In this document: positions 1 to 8,554 of the stretch, one piece after another | Layout of the letters: each line of letters starts with the position of its first letter | Position numbering within the stretch: the stretch's first letter is position 1 | Origin: Lysobacter sp. | GTDB lineage: Bacteria; Pseudomonadota; Gammaproteobacteria; Xanthomonadales; Xanthomonadaceae | Reading direction: 5' to 3' | Length of the DNA: 64,000 nucleotides | Assembly (NCBI GenBank): GCA_030151365.1 | Contig: JASLDW010000006.1 | Coordinates: forward strand, 62,001-126,000 | Notes under the pieces: model-generated | The model's input: the letters and a program-made list of their open reading frames with translations, nothing else | Databases searched by the model: none | What the model was told of the DNA's origin: nothing | Translations under genes and position numbers: made by a program

Positions 1-2255
1 TGGACGCCGGCATCGATGTCTACAGCACCATCAACATCCAGCACCTCGAAAGCCTCAACGATGTCGTCCATCGCATCACCGGCGTGCGCGTCGGCGAAAC
101 CGTCCCCGATGCGGTGTTCGATCGCCTGCGCGACATCGTGCTGGTCGACCTGCCGCCGGGCGAACTGATCGAACGCTTGCACCAGGGCAAGGTGTATCTG
201 CCGGAGCAGGCGGCGCAGGCGCTGCAATCGTTCTTCGTGCCGTCGAATCTCGCGGCATTGCGCGAGCTGGCGATGCAGACCGCCGCCGATCGCGTCGATT
301 CCGACCTGCGCGAGGCCCAGACCGCGCGCGGTGTCGCCGCGGTGCCGTTGCGCCGGCAGGTGATCGTCGCCATCGATGGCCGCGGCCAGTCGGAATACCT
401 GGTGCGCGTCGCCCGCCGCCTCGCCGAGCGCCGCGACGCGCCGTGGACGGTGGTCAGTGTCGAAGGCAGGGCGTGGCCGCACGACGTCCAGCTGGAAATC
501 GATCGCGCACTGGCGATGGCGCGTCGTCTCGGCGGAGCGACCGAAGTCCTGCATGGCGACAACGTGGTCGATGCCTTGCTCGATTACGCCAATCGCCTCG
601 GCGCGTCTTCCATCGTGATCGGGCGCACCCGCGATCGTCCGTTGGCCCGCCTGTTCAATCGCACCATCACCCAGCAACTGATCGAGCGTGGCGCGCATTT
701 CGAGATCGTCATCGTCAGCACACCGGAAGCGCGTGCGGAATCGCGCAAGCGGGTCGGCGACGGCATCGGCGCGGCATTGCGATTGGGTGATTTCGCGCAG
801 GCGACATTGATCTCGGCCCTGTTCGTCGGAATCGCCGCGATCGCCAAGCGCTGGCTCGACATCAGCGACCTGTCGATGATCTTCATCGTCGCGGTGCTGG
901 TGGTCGCGACGCGCACGCGCGTCGCTGCCGCGGTGTATGCGGCGGTCCTGTGTTTCTTCGCCTACGATTTCTTTTTCATCCCGCCGTACTTCACCCTCTA
1001 CATTTCGGCGCAGCGTGGCGTCACCACGGCCTTGCTGTTCCTGGCGACAGCCCTGCTGGCGGGGCGGCTGGCGGCGCGCCTGCGCATGCAGGTGGTGGCG
1101 CTGCGCGCGTCGAATGCGCATGCCACCGCGCTGGAATCGTTGTCGCGCGATCTCGCTGCCGCCGCCGATCCCGGCGAAGTCGAACGCGCCGGTCGCAATG
1201 CCTTGAAGCGCGCGCTCGACGTCAAGGCGATCGTTCATTTTGGCGCGGATGCTTCCGCCATCGAGGAATTCGACGACAAGGCGCGGGCGGCGGCGCAATG
1301 GGTGATCGCGCACGGCCAGCCTGCCGGGCGCTTCACCGCGACCTTGTCGACCTGCCCATGGTGGTTGCTACCCCTGCGCGGCAATGGCATCACGATTGGC
1401 TGGGTCGGGTTGCGCCCCGACGATTCGGTGACGCGATTGACGGCGGAACAGCAGCGATTGGCCGAGGCGATGGCCGACGACATCGCACAGGCGGCCTTGC
1501 GCACGCGACTGGTCGGTGACCTGCAGGATGCGCGCATGACCGGCGAAACCGAACGCCTGCGCTCGGCGCTGCTGTCGTCGGTCTCACATGACCTGCGCTC
1601 GCCGCTGGCGGCGATCATCGGTTCGGCATCGAGCCTGCAGCATTACGGCGCGCAGATGGACGGGCACGATCGCGGCGAACTGCTCGACACCATCCGCCTG
1701 GAAGGGCAGCGGCTCGATCGCTACATCCAGAACCTGCTCGACATGACGCGGCTCGGTCACGGCGGCCTGAAGCTCAACCGTGACTGGATCGGTGTCGACG
1801 AAGTGGTGGGCGCGGCGGTCGAACGCATCCGCAAGTTCGTTCCCGGCGCGCAGGTCGAAGCCGATGTCGAGCGCGGATTGGCGCCGCTGTGGGTGCATCC
1901 GGCACTGGTCGAGCAGGCGCTGTTCAACATCATCGAGAATGCCGCCAAGTTCTCGCCAGCCGGAAAGCCGGTACGCGTGCGCGCCGGCGACGTCCCCGAC
2001 GGCGCGCTGCAGATCGACATCGTCGACGAGGGGCCGGGCATTCCCGAGGCGGATCGCGCCCGCATCTTCGACATGTTCTACAGCGTCGAGCGCGGCGATC
2101 GCGGGCGCCACGGCACCGGGCTCGGGCTCACCATCGCCCAGGGCATGATCGGCGCACACGGCGGTTCCGTCGCGGCATTGCCGGGGCGGGATGGACGCGG
2201 CACCTGCATCCGCATCACACTGCCGCGAACCACGCCGGACCCAGCACCGCAGTGA
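1..2255 (+). CDS. kdpD: KdpD osmosensitive K+ sensor histidine kinase (5' truncated by window)
   Basis: Inner-membrane sensor kinase that senses K+ limitation or turgor and phosphorylates KdpE to induce the Kdp K+-transporting ATPase. The open frame already runs from base 3, so the N-terminus lies left of the window. The visible part begins in the KdpD sensor domain (GIDVYSTINIQHLESLND, typical of the family). It continues with a UspA-like domain, a four-helix membrane segment (about bases 800-1080), a GAF-like stretch, the HisKA phospho-acceptor His (codon 1587-1589, in SVSHDLRSP) and a HATPase domain with NIIENAAKFSP and a G-x-G ATP lid near 2105-2140. The GTG at 84 is internal, not the start. 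The stop overlaps the kdpE start (GTGA), so the pair is translationally coupled. Structural kdpABC genes would be expected to the left but are not visible. Confidence 0.95.
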   Translation, partial: DAGIDVYSTINIQHLESLNDVVHRITGVRVGETVPDAVFDRLRDIVLVDLPPGELIERLHQGKVYLPEQAAQALQSFFVPSNLAALRELAMQTAADRVDSDLREAQTARGVAAVPLRRQVIVAIDGRGQSEYLVRVARRLAERRDAPWTVVSVEGRAWPHDVQLEIDRALAMARRLGGATEVLHGDNVVDALLDYANRLGASSIVIGRTRDRPLARLFNRTITQQLIERGAHFEIVIVSTPEARAESRKRVGDGIGAALRLGDFAQATLISALFVGIAAIAKRWLDISDLSMIFIVAVLVVATRTRVAAAVYAAVLCFFAYDFFFIPPYFTLYISAQRGVTTALLFLATALLAGRLAARLRMQVVALRASNAHATALESLSRDLAAAADPGEVERAGRNALKRALDVKAIVHFGADASAIEEFDDKARAAAQWVIAHGQPAGRFTATLSTCPWWLLPLRGNGITIGWVGLRPDDSVTRLTAEQQRLAEAMADDIAQAALRTRLVGDLQDARMTGETERLRSALLSSVSHDLRSPLAAIIGSASSLQHYGAQMDGHDRGELLDTIRLEGQRLDRYIQNLLDMTRLGHGGLKLNRDWIGVDEVVGAAVERIRKFVPGAQVEADVERGLAPLWVHPALVEQALFNIIENAAKFSPAGKPVRVRAGDVPDGALQIDIVDEGPGIPEADRARIFDMFYSVERGDRGRHGTGLGLTIAQGMIGAHGGSVAALPGRDGRGTCIRITLPRTTPDPAPQ

Positions 2256-2965
2256 ACACCGCAACCGGACAGGCGATCCGCGTGCTCGTCATCGACGACG
2301 AGCCGCAGATCCGCAAGTTCCTCGACATCAGCCTGCGTGCGCAAGGTTATGTCGTGCTGCTCGCCGAAGACGGACGCAGCGGGCTCGATGCGCTTGCGAC
2401 CCGCGGCGCCGACCTCGTCATCCTCGACCTCGGTCTTCCCGACATGGATGGCCACGACGTGCTGCGATCGATCCGCGAATGGTCGAAGGTGCCGGTGCTG
2501 GTGCTTTCCGTTCGCGCCGACGAAGGCGGTAAGGTGCGGGCGCTGGATGCCGGCGCCAACGATTACGTGACCAAGCCGTTCGGCGTTCCCGAGCTGATGG
2601 CGCGCGTGCGGGCATTGCTGCGCGATGCCGTCGCGCCCGCGACGGTCACCGAATCCCCCGTCTACGACGACGGTCGGTTGCGGATCGACCTGACGCGTCG
2701 CGAAGTCGTGCTCGATGGCCAGCCGCTGGCGCTCACCCGCAAGGAGTACGCCTTGCTGGCGCTCCTGGTGCAGCATGCCGACCGCGTGGTCACCCAGCCG
2801 CAGTTGCTGCGCGAGGTCTGGGGGCCGACCCACGCCGAGGACACTCATTACCTGCGCATTCTGCTGGCGAAATTGCGCCACAAGCTGGGCGACGACGCTG
2901 CGGCACCGCGCTGGATCGTCACCGAGCCGGGAGTGGGGCTGCGGTTCAAGCCTGAACGGTCGTAA
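2252..2965 (+). CDS. kdpE: KdpE response regulator
   Basis: OmpR/PhoB-family DNA-binding regulator of the kdp operon, 237 aa. The receiver domain fills residues 9-122, with the acidic pocket DDE (15-17), phospho-acceptor D59 (VILDLGLPDMDG) and the conserved Lys in VTKPFG. The C-terminal winged helix (about 140-235) has the typical LTRKEYALLALL and YLRILLAKLRHKLGD segments. The GTG start at 2252 overlaps the kdpD stop and places the receiver domain at the expected position. A longer open frame upstream in the same phase is only kdpD shadow. Order and overlap are those of the classical kdpDE pair. Confidence 0.95.
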   Translation: MNTATGQAIRVLVIDDEPQIRKFLDISLRAQGYVVLLAEDGRSGLDALATRGADLVILDLGLPDMDGHDVLRSIREWSKVPVLVLSVRADEGGKVRALDAGANDYVTKPFGVPELMARVRALLRDAVAPATVTESPVYDDGRLRIDLTRREVVLDGQPLALTRKEYALLALLVQHADRVVTQPQLLREVWGPTHAEDTHYLRILLAKLRHKLGDDAAAPRWIVTEPGVGLRFKPERS

Positions 2966-2977
2966 CGGGACTCATTT

Positions 2978-3000
2978 CAAAAAAGAGATCCTCGAGCGTC
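2978..3000 (+). promoter_or_regulatory. Putative ECF sigma promoter, copy 1
   Basis: TTTCAAAA ends at 2982, followed by 13 bp and then GCGTC (2996-3000) and TTGGG. It shares spacing and sequence with three other sites at 3836, 5476 and 8479. Transcription would start near 3007, giving a leader of about 57 nt to the ATG at 3064. The motif is seen directly; assigning it to the adjacent ECF sigma factor is inference. Confidence 0.6.
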
Positions 3001-3063
3001 TTGGGAACTGTCGCTGCCATGGCGTGGATCGCCATGCCCGCGGCGATCGCTTCCGGAGATTTC

Positions 3064-3852
3064 ATGAAATACATCCTGCTCGCGTTCGCCGGGGGCCTCA
3101 TCCTCAACCTGATGCCCTGCGTGTTGCCGGTGCTGTCGCTGAAGGCGGTCGGGCTGCTGGAAAGCAACGAGAGCCAGCGCCGCCTGCGCAACCACGTGCT
3201 GTTTTATGCCGCCGGCGTGTTGTCCACTTTCGCCGCACTCGGGTCGTTGCTGTTCGTCTTGCGTGCCAGCGGCCACGCGTCGGGCTGGGGTGCGCAACTG
3301 CAGCAACCGATGATGATCGGCGTACTCGCCTGCCTGATGCTGGTGATCGGCCTGTCGATGTCGGGCATGGTGCATTTCGGCACCGCGCGCGGCAAGGCCG
3401 GGCGATCGCCGGTATCGCGTTCCGGACCCATCGGCGATTTCTTCACCGGCGTGCTCGCCGTGCTCGTCGCCAGCCCGTGCACGACGCCATTCATGGGCGC
3501 GGCGCTCGCTTATGCGTTCTCGGCGTCGCCGCTGTCCGCGCTGCTGGTCTTCCTGGCGTTGGGACTCGGACTGGCCCTGCCCTTCCTGCTGATCGGATTC
3601 ATCCCGGCGCTCGCTCGCTGGCTGCCGCGTCCCGGCCGCTGGATGGAGACGATGCGGCAGGTGCTGGCGTTCCCGATGTATTTCACCGCCGCTTGGCTGG
3701 TCTGGGTGCTGGCGCGCCAGCGCGGCGCCGATGCCGTGGGACTGCTGCTGGTGGCGATGACCCTGCTGGCGATGGCCTTGTGGGGGTACGAACGCCACCG
3801 CCGCCAGCGGCTGAACGGGACGTCCCCGGCCATTTCAAAATCCCAGGCCTGA
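3064..3852 (+). CDS. DsbD-type membrane electron transporter, transmembrane domain only
   Basis: A 262-residue integral inner-membrane protein corresponding only to the central eight-helix domain of DsbD. The two membrane redox cysteines are present: C19 in LNLMPCVLP and C139 in ASPCTTPFMG. The periplasmic alpha domain and C-terminal thioredoxin domain of DsbD are absent. The family moves electrons from cytoplasmic thioredoxin across the membrane to periplasmic thiol proteins. I chose ATG 3064 because GGAG lies 5-8 bases upstream and because a promoter-like motif ends at 3000, which leaves no room for a start at TTG 3001. It closely resembles the membrane part of the complete DsbD at 13427-15379. 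The separate thioredoxin-fold proteins encoded nearby could be its soluble partners (inference). Confidence 0.85.
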   Translation: MKYILLAFAGGLILNLMPCVLPVLSLKAVGLLESNESQRRLRNHVLFYAAGVLSTFAALGSLLFVLRASGHASGWGAQLQQPMMIGVLACLMLVIGLSMSGMVHFGTARGKAGRSPVSRSGPIGDFFTGVLAVLVASPCTTPFMGAALAYAFSASPLSALLVFLALGLGLALPFLLIGFIPALARWLPRPGRWMETMRQVLAFPMYFTAAWLVWVLARQRGADAVGLLLVAMTLLAMALWGYERHRRQRLNGTSPAISKSQA

Positions 3853-3858
3853 AACGTT
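3836..3858 (+). promoter_or_regulatory. Putative ECF sigma promoter, copy 2 (autoregulatory)
   Basis: TTTCAAAA (to 3840), 13 bp, then ACGTT (3854-3858) and CTGG, overlapping the end of the preceding gene. A start of transcription about 7-8 nt downstream would fall at the ATG of the sigma gene (3866). The mRNA would then be nearly leaderless, or translation would begin at the downstream TTG 3890, which has AGGAAAA before it. Confidence 0.55.
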
Positions 3859-3865
3859 CTGGTAT

Positions 3866-4462
3866 ATGGAGTCGTGCAGGAAAACGTCCTTGAAGCTCGT
3901 GAAACCCGTCCAGCCTGATGCCGGATCGCCGTCTCCCGCGGAAGCGGGCGGGCAGTCGCATGCCGGCCACGTGGCGGCCCTGTTCGAGGCGCACAACACC
4001 GCGCTGATCGGCTTCCTGCAGAGCAAGCTCGATTCGCTGGCGGAAGCACAGGATGTGGCGCAGGAAGCGTATGTCCGACTGCTGCGGCTGGAAAATCCGG
4101 AACAGGTCAGCTTCCTGCGCGCCTACCTGTTCCACATCGCCGGCAATCTCGCGATCGATCGCCTGCGCGGCCGCAAGGTGCGCAAGCTGGCGCCCGTGCA
4201 GAGCCTGTTCGAGCAGTGGCTGGAGACGCCCTCGCCGGAACGGATGGCGTTGAGCGCAGAACATCTGCGCGCCGTGCAGGCCGCCCTGCGCGAGCTGCCG
4301 GCGAAATGCAGCCAGGCCTTCGTCATGCACGTGATCGAGGGCAAGGGATTCGACGTGGTCGCGGCAAGAATGAAGTTGAGCGAACGCATGGTGCGGTATC
4401 ACGTGGCACGCGCGCTGGCGCACTGCCGTGCGCGCATCGATGGCGAGGAGGACACGCCATGA
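3866..4462 (+). CDS. FecI-like ECF RNA polymerase sigma factor
   Basis: Group IV sigma factor of 198 aa. Region 2 is recognisable (LFEAHNTALIGFL, AQDVAQEAYVRLL, AYLFHIAGNLAIDRLRGRK), as is the region 4 helix-turn-helix (LRELPAKCSQAFVMHVIEG, MKLSERMVRYHVARAL). The region layout and the FecR-like partner immediately downstream place it with iron-starvation/TonB-receptor sigma factors of the FecI type. The stop overlaps the next start (ATGA), so sigma and its regulator are coupled. Start: ATG 3866 lies only eight bases past the promoter-like motif; TTG 3890 with AGGAAAA upstream is a real alternative and would remove eight residues. Expected role: transcribe the four motif-bearing units between 2978 and 8501 (inference). 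Confidence 0.9.
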   Translation: MESCRKTSLKLVKPVQPDAGSPSPAEAGGQSHAGHVAALFEAHNTALIGFLQSKLDSLAEAQDVAQEAYVRLLRLENPEQVSFLRAYLFHIAGNLAIDRLRGRKVRKLAPVQSLFEQWLETPSPERMALSAEHLRAVQAALRELPAKCSQAFVMHVIEGKGFDVVAARMKLSERMVRYHVARALAHCRARIDGEEDTP

Positions 4463-5460
4463 ACGACAACATTCGCGAACGGCTGACCGAAGAACGGCTA
4501 CAGGATGCCGCCGCGTGGTGGGCGCGCCTGCGTGGCCGCGATGCTTCGGCGGATGCGGCGTCGCAGTGGCTGGAATGGAGCAGCGCCGACGGTCGCAATG
4601 CCGATGCCTTCGAGCGCGTGGCCGAACTCGGTGCGCAGCTCAACGGACTGGAAGATGCCGCTAAGAACGCGTTGGTGGCGGAGTTCGTGCCGGCGCGTGG
4701 GCAGGTGCGGCGTTCGTGGCTGCAGCTGGCGACTGCGGCGATGCTGGTGGTCGCGGTTTGCGCGGGCGGCTGGTTCGCGATGAGCCAGCGCATCACCGAG
4801 GAACATTACGCCAGCCAGGTCGCCGAGAACCGCAGCTTGCGTTTGGAAGACGGATCGCAGGTCGCGCTGGGCGGCGCATCGTCCATCAGCACGCGCTTCA
4901 GCCGCGCCGAACGCGACATCGAGCTCGAATCGGGCGAAGCCTTCTTCGAGGTCGCGCACAATGCGCAACGACCGTTCGTGGTCAGTGCCGGCAAGCTGTC
5001 GGTACGCGCGATCGGAACCGCCTTCGACGTCCGTCGCGATGGCGATCGCGTGACGATCACGATTGCCGAAGGTCGCGTGCGGATTGCCAGCGGCCGCAAC
5101 ATCGCCAATACCGAAGCGGTCGAGGCGGTGGCCGGCCAGCAGGTGTCCTGGCATGACGGCGCCTACGGTCTGGTGGTGCGCAATGTCGATCCGGCGACGG
5201 CAGGCGCGTGGCGCAATCGCCAATTGCAATTCATCGACGAGCCGCTGGCATCGGTGGTGGCATCGATCAATCGCTACCAGCGGCGTCCGCTGCGGGTTTC
5301 CGATCCGGCGCTGGCCGCGATGTCGTTCACCGGCACGGTGCAACTCGATCATCTCGACGGCTGGCTGGGTGCCTTGCCGCAGATCTTCCCGCTTAAGGTC
5401 GAGAGCGGCGATGGGGCCGTGGTGCTGAAAGCGCGCGACGGCGGCACGACGCGCGAATAA
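4459..5460 (+). CDS. FecR-family anti-sigma/signal transducer
   Basis: A 333-residue single-pass inner-membrane protein. The N-terminal cytoplasmic domain (1-85) has the FecR-type segment AAAWWARLRGRDAS and the SQWLEWSSADGRNADAFERV stretch that binds sigma. One transmembrane helix spans about 87-107. The periplasmic FecR domain follows (ASQVAENRSLRLEDGSQVALGGASSIS, then GEAFFEVAHNAQRPFVVSAGKLSVRAIGTAFDV split by a few residues), and the C-terminal part resembles an STN/secretin-like fold that contacts the receptor signalling domain. The ATG overlaps the sigma stop. In FecIRA-type systems this protein receives the ligand signal from the receptor STN domain and activates or releases sigma. The matching STN-bearing receptor is at 8555. 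Confidence 0.9.
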   Translation: MNDNIRERLTEERLQDAAAWWARLRGRDASADAASQWLEWSSADGRNADAFERVAELGAQLNGLEDAAKNALVAEFVPARGQVRRSWLQLATAAMLVVAVCAGGWFAMSQRITEEHYASQVAENRSLRLEDGSQVALGGASSISTRFSRAERDIELESGEAFFEVAHNAQRPFVVSAGKLSVRAIGTAFDVRRDGDRVTITIAEGRVRIASGRNIANTEAVEAVAGQQVSWHDGAYGLVVRNVDPATAGAWRNRQLQFIDEPLASVVASINRYQRRPLRVSDPALAAMSFTGTVQLDHLDGWLGALPQIFPLKVESGDGAVVLKARDGGTTRE

Positions 5461-5475
5461 TCCGTTCGCGCGTTT

Positions 5476-5498
5476 CAAAAACATCATCGTCGGACGTC
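5476..5498 (+). promoter_or_regulatory. Putative ECF sigma promoter, copy 3
   Basis: GTTTCAAAA (to 5480), 13 bp, then ACGTC (5494-5498) and ATGGG, about 50 bp before the protease start. The spacing is identical to the other three copies. The predicted leader is about 44 nt. Confidence 0.6.
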
Positions 5499-5548
5499 AT
5501 GGGTGTGATGCGCGGATTTTCCGCACCACATACCGAAGGACTTCATCG

Positions 5549-8425
5549 ATGAATTTCAGCAAGAAAATGCGTTTGCGCGGAATCGCGCCGGCGGTGTTAC
5601 TCGCCATGACGACGACCGCGCCGGCCTTGGTGGCGGCGCCGGCAATGGCCGCAAAGTCGACGAAGACGACAAGTGCAGCCCCGAACATCCCGTACACGCG
5701 CGAAACGCTGCCCAACGGATTGACGCTGATCGTCCACGAGGACCACAAGGCACCGGTGGTGGCGATATCGATCTGGTACCACATCGGCTCCGGCGACGAA
5801 CCCGCGGGCAAGACCGGCTTCGCGCACCTGTTCGAACATCTGATGTTCTCGGGCTCCGAACATCATTCGGGCAGTTACTTCGCGCCGTTCGAAATCGCCG
5901 GCGCCACCGGGCTCAATGGCACCACGTGGTTCGATCGCACCAATTATTTCGAAACCGTGCCGACCACCGCGGTCGACATGGCGCTGTGGATGGAATCCGA
6001 CCGCATGGGCCACCTGCTCGGCGCCATCGGCGACAAGGAGCTCGTCGCGCAGCGCGGCGTGGTCCAGAACGAAAAGCGCCAGGGCCTGAACGCGCCTTAC
6101 GGACGCATGAGCCAGAACGTGCTCAGCAACATCTTCCCGGCCAACCATCCCTACCAGCACGACACCATCGGTTCCATGGCCGATCTCGATGCCGCGTCGC
6201 TAGAAGACGTCAAGAACTGGTTTCGCGCCAACTACGGCGCCGCAAACGTCACCCTGGTACTGGCCGGCGACATCACGCCGGCGCAGGCGAAAGCGAAGGT
6301 CATGCAGTACTTCGGCGACATTCCTGCTGGTCCGCCGGTCGCACACCAGCAGCCCTGGGCACCGACGCTGGCTGCACCGCGCACTGGCGTGCAGCACGAC
6401 AATATCCCGCAGCCGCGAGTGGTGCGTAGCTGGGTCGGCCCAGGCCTGTCGGATGACGATGCAACGCGTCTGCAACTGGTGATGTCGGTGCTTGGAGGTG
6501 GCAAGGCATCGCGCCTCTACCAGCGCCTGGTGGTGCAGGACAAGCTGGCCGACAACATCGGCGCGGAGGCATCGCCGTTCGCGCTGGCGGGCATGCCGCA
6601 AATCTCCGTCGACCTGAAACCGGGCGTGGAGCCGGCGCGCGTCGAGAAGGTGGTCGACGAGGAAATGCGCAAGCTCCTCGCCAAGGGGCTCACGCAGGAA
6701 GAAGTGGAGCGCGCGAAGACCGGCTATCGGGGCGCGTGGATTCGTGGCCTCGAGAAGGCGAACGCCAAGGCCACCGTATTGGCGGAAGGACAGGTGTATC
6801 GCGGCGATCCCGGCGCCTACAAGCGTGACCTGGCCGTGGTCGAAGGCGCCAATGCAGCCAGTCTGAAAATGGCCGCCATGCGCTGGCTGGGCAAGCCGGA
6901 TTACCGCCTGCAGATCCTGCCGGCGGGCAAAGGATTCAATCCCGATGCCGAAGATGCCAAGGTCGTGGCGCTGGGCCCGATCGCGGGCCGACCGGCTGCG
7001 AAAGCTCCGCCCGCAGCCGACTATCACGTGACACCGAGCACGGTGGATCGCGGCGCCGGCGTGCCCAAGGTGGATCGTTTCCCCGACCTGACGTTCCCGG
7101 ACTTGCAGCGTGCGCGCCTGAAGAATGGCATCGAGGTGGTGCTCGCCGAACGCCACTCGATTCCGGTAACCAACGTCAGGCTGATTTTCGATTCGGGTTT
7201 CGCCGCCGATCCGAAGGACAAGCCCGGCATCGCCAGTTTCACTGCCGCGATGATGGGCGAAAGCACACGCACGCTCGATGCCCGCGAAATCGCCCGGCGC
7301 GAGGAGATGCTCGACGCGCAGATCGACGTCAGTTGTGGTCGCGATTCCTGCAGCGGCAGCGTCAGTGCCCTCAACGACAAACTGAAGCCTTCGCTGGCAT
7401 TGTTGGCGGATCGCGTGCGCAATCCGGCGTTCAACGCAGCGGACATGGCGCGCGTTCGCGCGCAGGTGCTATCGTCCATCGCGCAGGAGAAGAAGGGTGC
7501 CGCCTACACCGCCATTCGCATCCTTCCGGGCCTGTTGTATGGCACGGAACATCCCTATGGTCATCCCAACGACGGCAACGAGACAGTCGTCAATGCATTC
7601 ACTGCACAGGATCTGGCGGATTTCCATCGCAGCGGGTTCCGGCCGGATGCATTGACCATCGCCGTGGTCGGCGACACCACGCTTGCCCGGATCCTGCCCG
7701 AGCTGGAAGCCGCGTTCGGCGATTGGCAGGCCCCCGCAACGCCGCGCGCGTCCAAGGCGCTCGGTACTGTCGCGCCCGCAAGCAAGACGCGCGTGATCCT
7801 GGTCGATCGCCCGAATTCACCGCAAACGCAGATCATGGCCGGATTGCTCGCACCGCCGACCAGCGATGCCAACGCCCTCGCTCTGGGCATCGCCAACGAT
7901 GCCCTCGGTGGCAGCTTCACCTCGCGCATCAACATGAATTTGCGCGAAGACAAGCATTGGGCCTATGGCGCCTACAGCACGGTGCAGGATGCCGTCGGTC
8001 AGCGTCCGTTCGTTGCCAGTGCCCCGGTGCAAACCGACAAGACCGCTGAATCCGTGGTCGAGCTCATCCTGGAGTTGCGCGATGTCGTCCGGTCGCGGCC
8101 CCTGACCGCGGACGAAATCGCCAGGATCAAGGACAACAGGGTGCGCAAGTTGCCGGGAACCTACGAGGCCAACCGCAGCGTGCTCGCGACGATCAACGAC
8201 ATCCTGCTTTACCGACGTCCCGACGATTACGTGCGCACGCTGAAGGCAAAAACGGAAAGCGTCGATCTGGCTTCGGCGCAATCGGCGCTGGCCCAGGTCC
8301 TGAAGTCGCAACCACTGACCCTGATCGTGGTCGGAGACCTGTCGAAAGTCGAGGCACCGGTGCGCGCGCTGGGTCTCGGCGACGTCGAGGTGATGGACGC
8401 CGATGGCCGGGTGCTCCGCCATTGA
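5549..8425 (+). CDS. Secreted M16-family zinc metallopeptidase (pitrilysin/insulinase type)
   Basis: A 958-residue predicted periplasmic peptidase. A signal peptide (1 to about 35, ending APAMAA) precedes two tandem M16 repeats. The first (about 45-480) carries the inverted zinc motif HxxEH as H93-L-F-E96-H97 and the distal ligand E175 in VVQNEKRQ, so it should be active. The second (about 500-950) has no HxxEH and is the usual inactive clamp half, ending with M16 C-terminal segments such as GGSFTSRINMNLREDKHWAYGAYS (split here for length). M16 enzymes enclose and cut unfolded peptides. ATG 5549 follows GAAGGA. It lies between the FecI/FecR pair and a TonB receptor and has its own motif-type promoter. 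FusC, the M16 protease paired with the FusA receptor for plant ferredoxin in Pectobacterium, is a known precedent for this pairing. Confidence 0.92.
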   Translation: MNFSKKMRLRGIAPAVLLAMTTTAPALVAAPAMAAKSTKTTSAAPNIPYTRETLPNGLTLIVHEDHKAPVVAISIWYHIGSGDEPAGKTGFAHLFEHLMFSGSEHHSGSYFAPFEIAGATGLNGTTWFDRTNYFETVPTTAVDMALWMESDRMGHLLGAIGDKELVAQRGVVQNEKRQGLNAPYGRMSQNVLSNIFPANHPYQHDTIGSMADLDAASLEDVKNWFRANYGAANVTLVLAGDITPAQAKAKVMQYFGDIPAGPPVAHQQPWAPTLAAPRTGVQHDNIPQPRVVRSWVGPGLSDDDATRLQLVMSVLGGGKASRLYQRLVVQDKLADNIGAEASPFALAGMPQISVDLKPGVEPARVEKVVDEEMRKLLAKGLTQEEVERAKTGYRGAWIRGLEKANAKATVLAEGQVYRGDPGAYKRDLAVVEGANAASLKMAAMRWLGKPDYRLQILPAGKGFNPDAEDAKVVALGPIAGRPAAKAPPAADYHVTPSTVDRGAGVPKVDRFPDLTFPDLQRARLKNGIEVVLAERHSIPVTNVRLIFDSGFAADPKDKPGIASFTAAMMGESTRTLDAREIARREEMLDAQIDVSCGRDSCSGSVSALNDKLKPSLALLADRVRNPAFNAADMARVRAQVLSSIAQEKKGAAYTAIRILPGLLYGTEHPYGHPNDGNETVVNAFTAQDLADFHRSGFRPDALTIAVVGDTTLARILPELEAAFGDWQAPATPRASKALGTVAPASKTRVILVDRPNSPQTQIMAGLLAPPTSDANALALGIANDALGGSFTSRINMNLREDKHWAYGAYSTVQDAVGQRPFVASAPVQTDKTAESVVELILELRDVVRSRPLTADEIARIKDNRVRKLPGTYEANRSVLATINDILLYRRPDDYVRTLKAKTESVDLASAQSALAQVLKSQPLTLIVVGDLSKVEAPVRALGLGDVEVMDADGRVLRH

Positions 8426-8440
8426 CGCCGGAAATGCGAG

Positions 8441-8464
8441 CCCGGTTGCATGGTGGCAGCCGGG
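8441..8464 (+). terminator. Possible hairpin after the M16 protease gene
   Basis: CCCGGTTGC (8441-8449) pairs with GCAGCCGGG (8456-8464) over nine bases with one G-T pair and a six-base loop. There is no clear run of T after it, so termination is uncertain. It lies between the protease stop and the next promoter-like motif. Confidence 0.35.
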
Positions 8465-8478
8465 TTCGCGGTCCATTG

Positions 8479-8501
8479 CAAAAAAACATCGTTCGCACGT
8501 C
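8479..8501 (+). promoter_or_regulatory. Putative ECF sigma promoter, copy 4
   Basis: ATTGCAAAA (to 8483), 13 bp, then ACGTC (8497-8501) and ATGGC. The spacing is the same as in copies 1-3. The predicted transcript starts near 8508, which supports ATG 8555 as the receptor start and rules out a longer product beginning at 8450. Confidence 0.6.
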
Positions 8502-8554
8502 ATGGCTTAGAACCGGGCAATTCCGGCCATCATTCAACGCTTGGGGGTTCCTGC

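Noticed and set aside
3001..3063. Start of the DsbD-like protein at TTG 3001
   Set aside because: The promoter-like motif ends at 3000, and ATG 3064 has a proper ribosome site. The extra 21 residues have no family counterpart.
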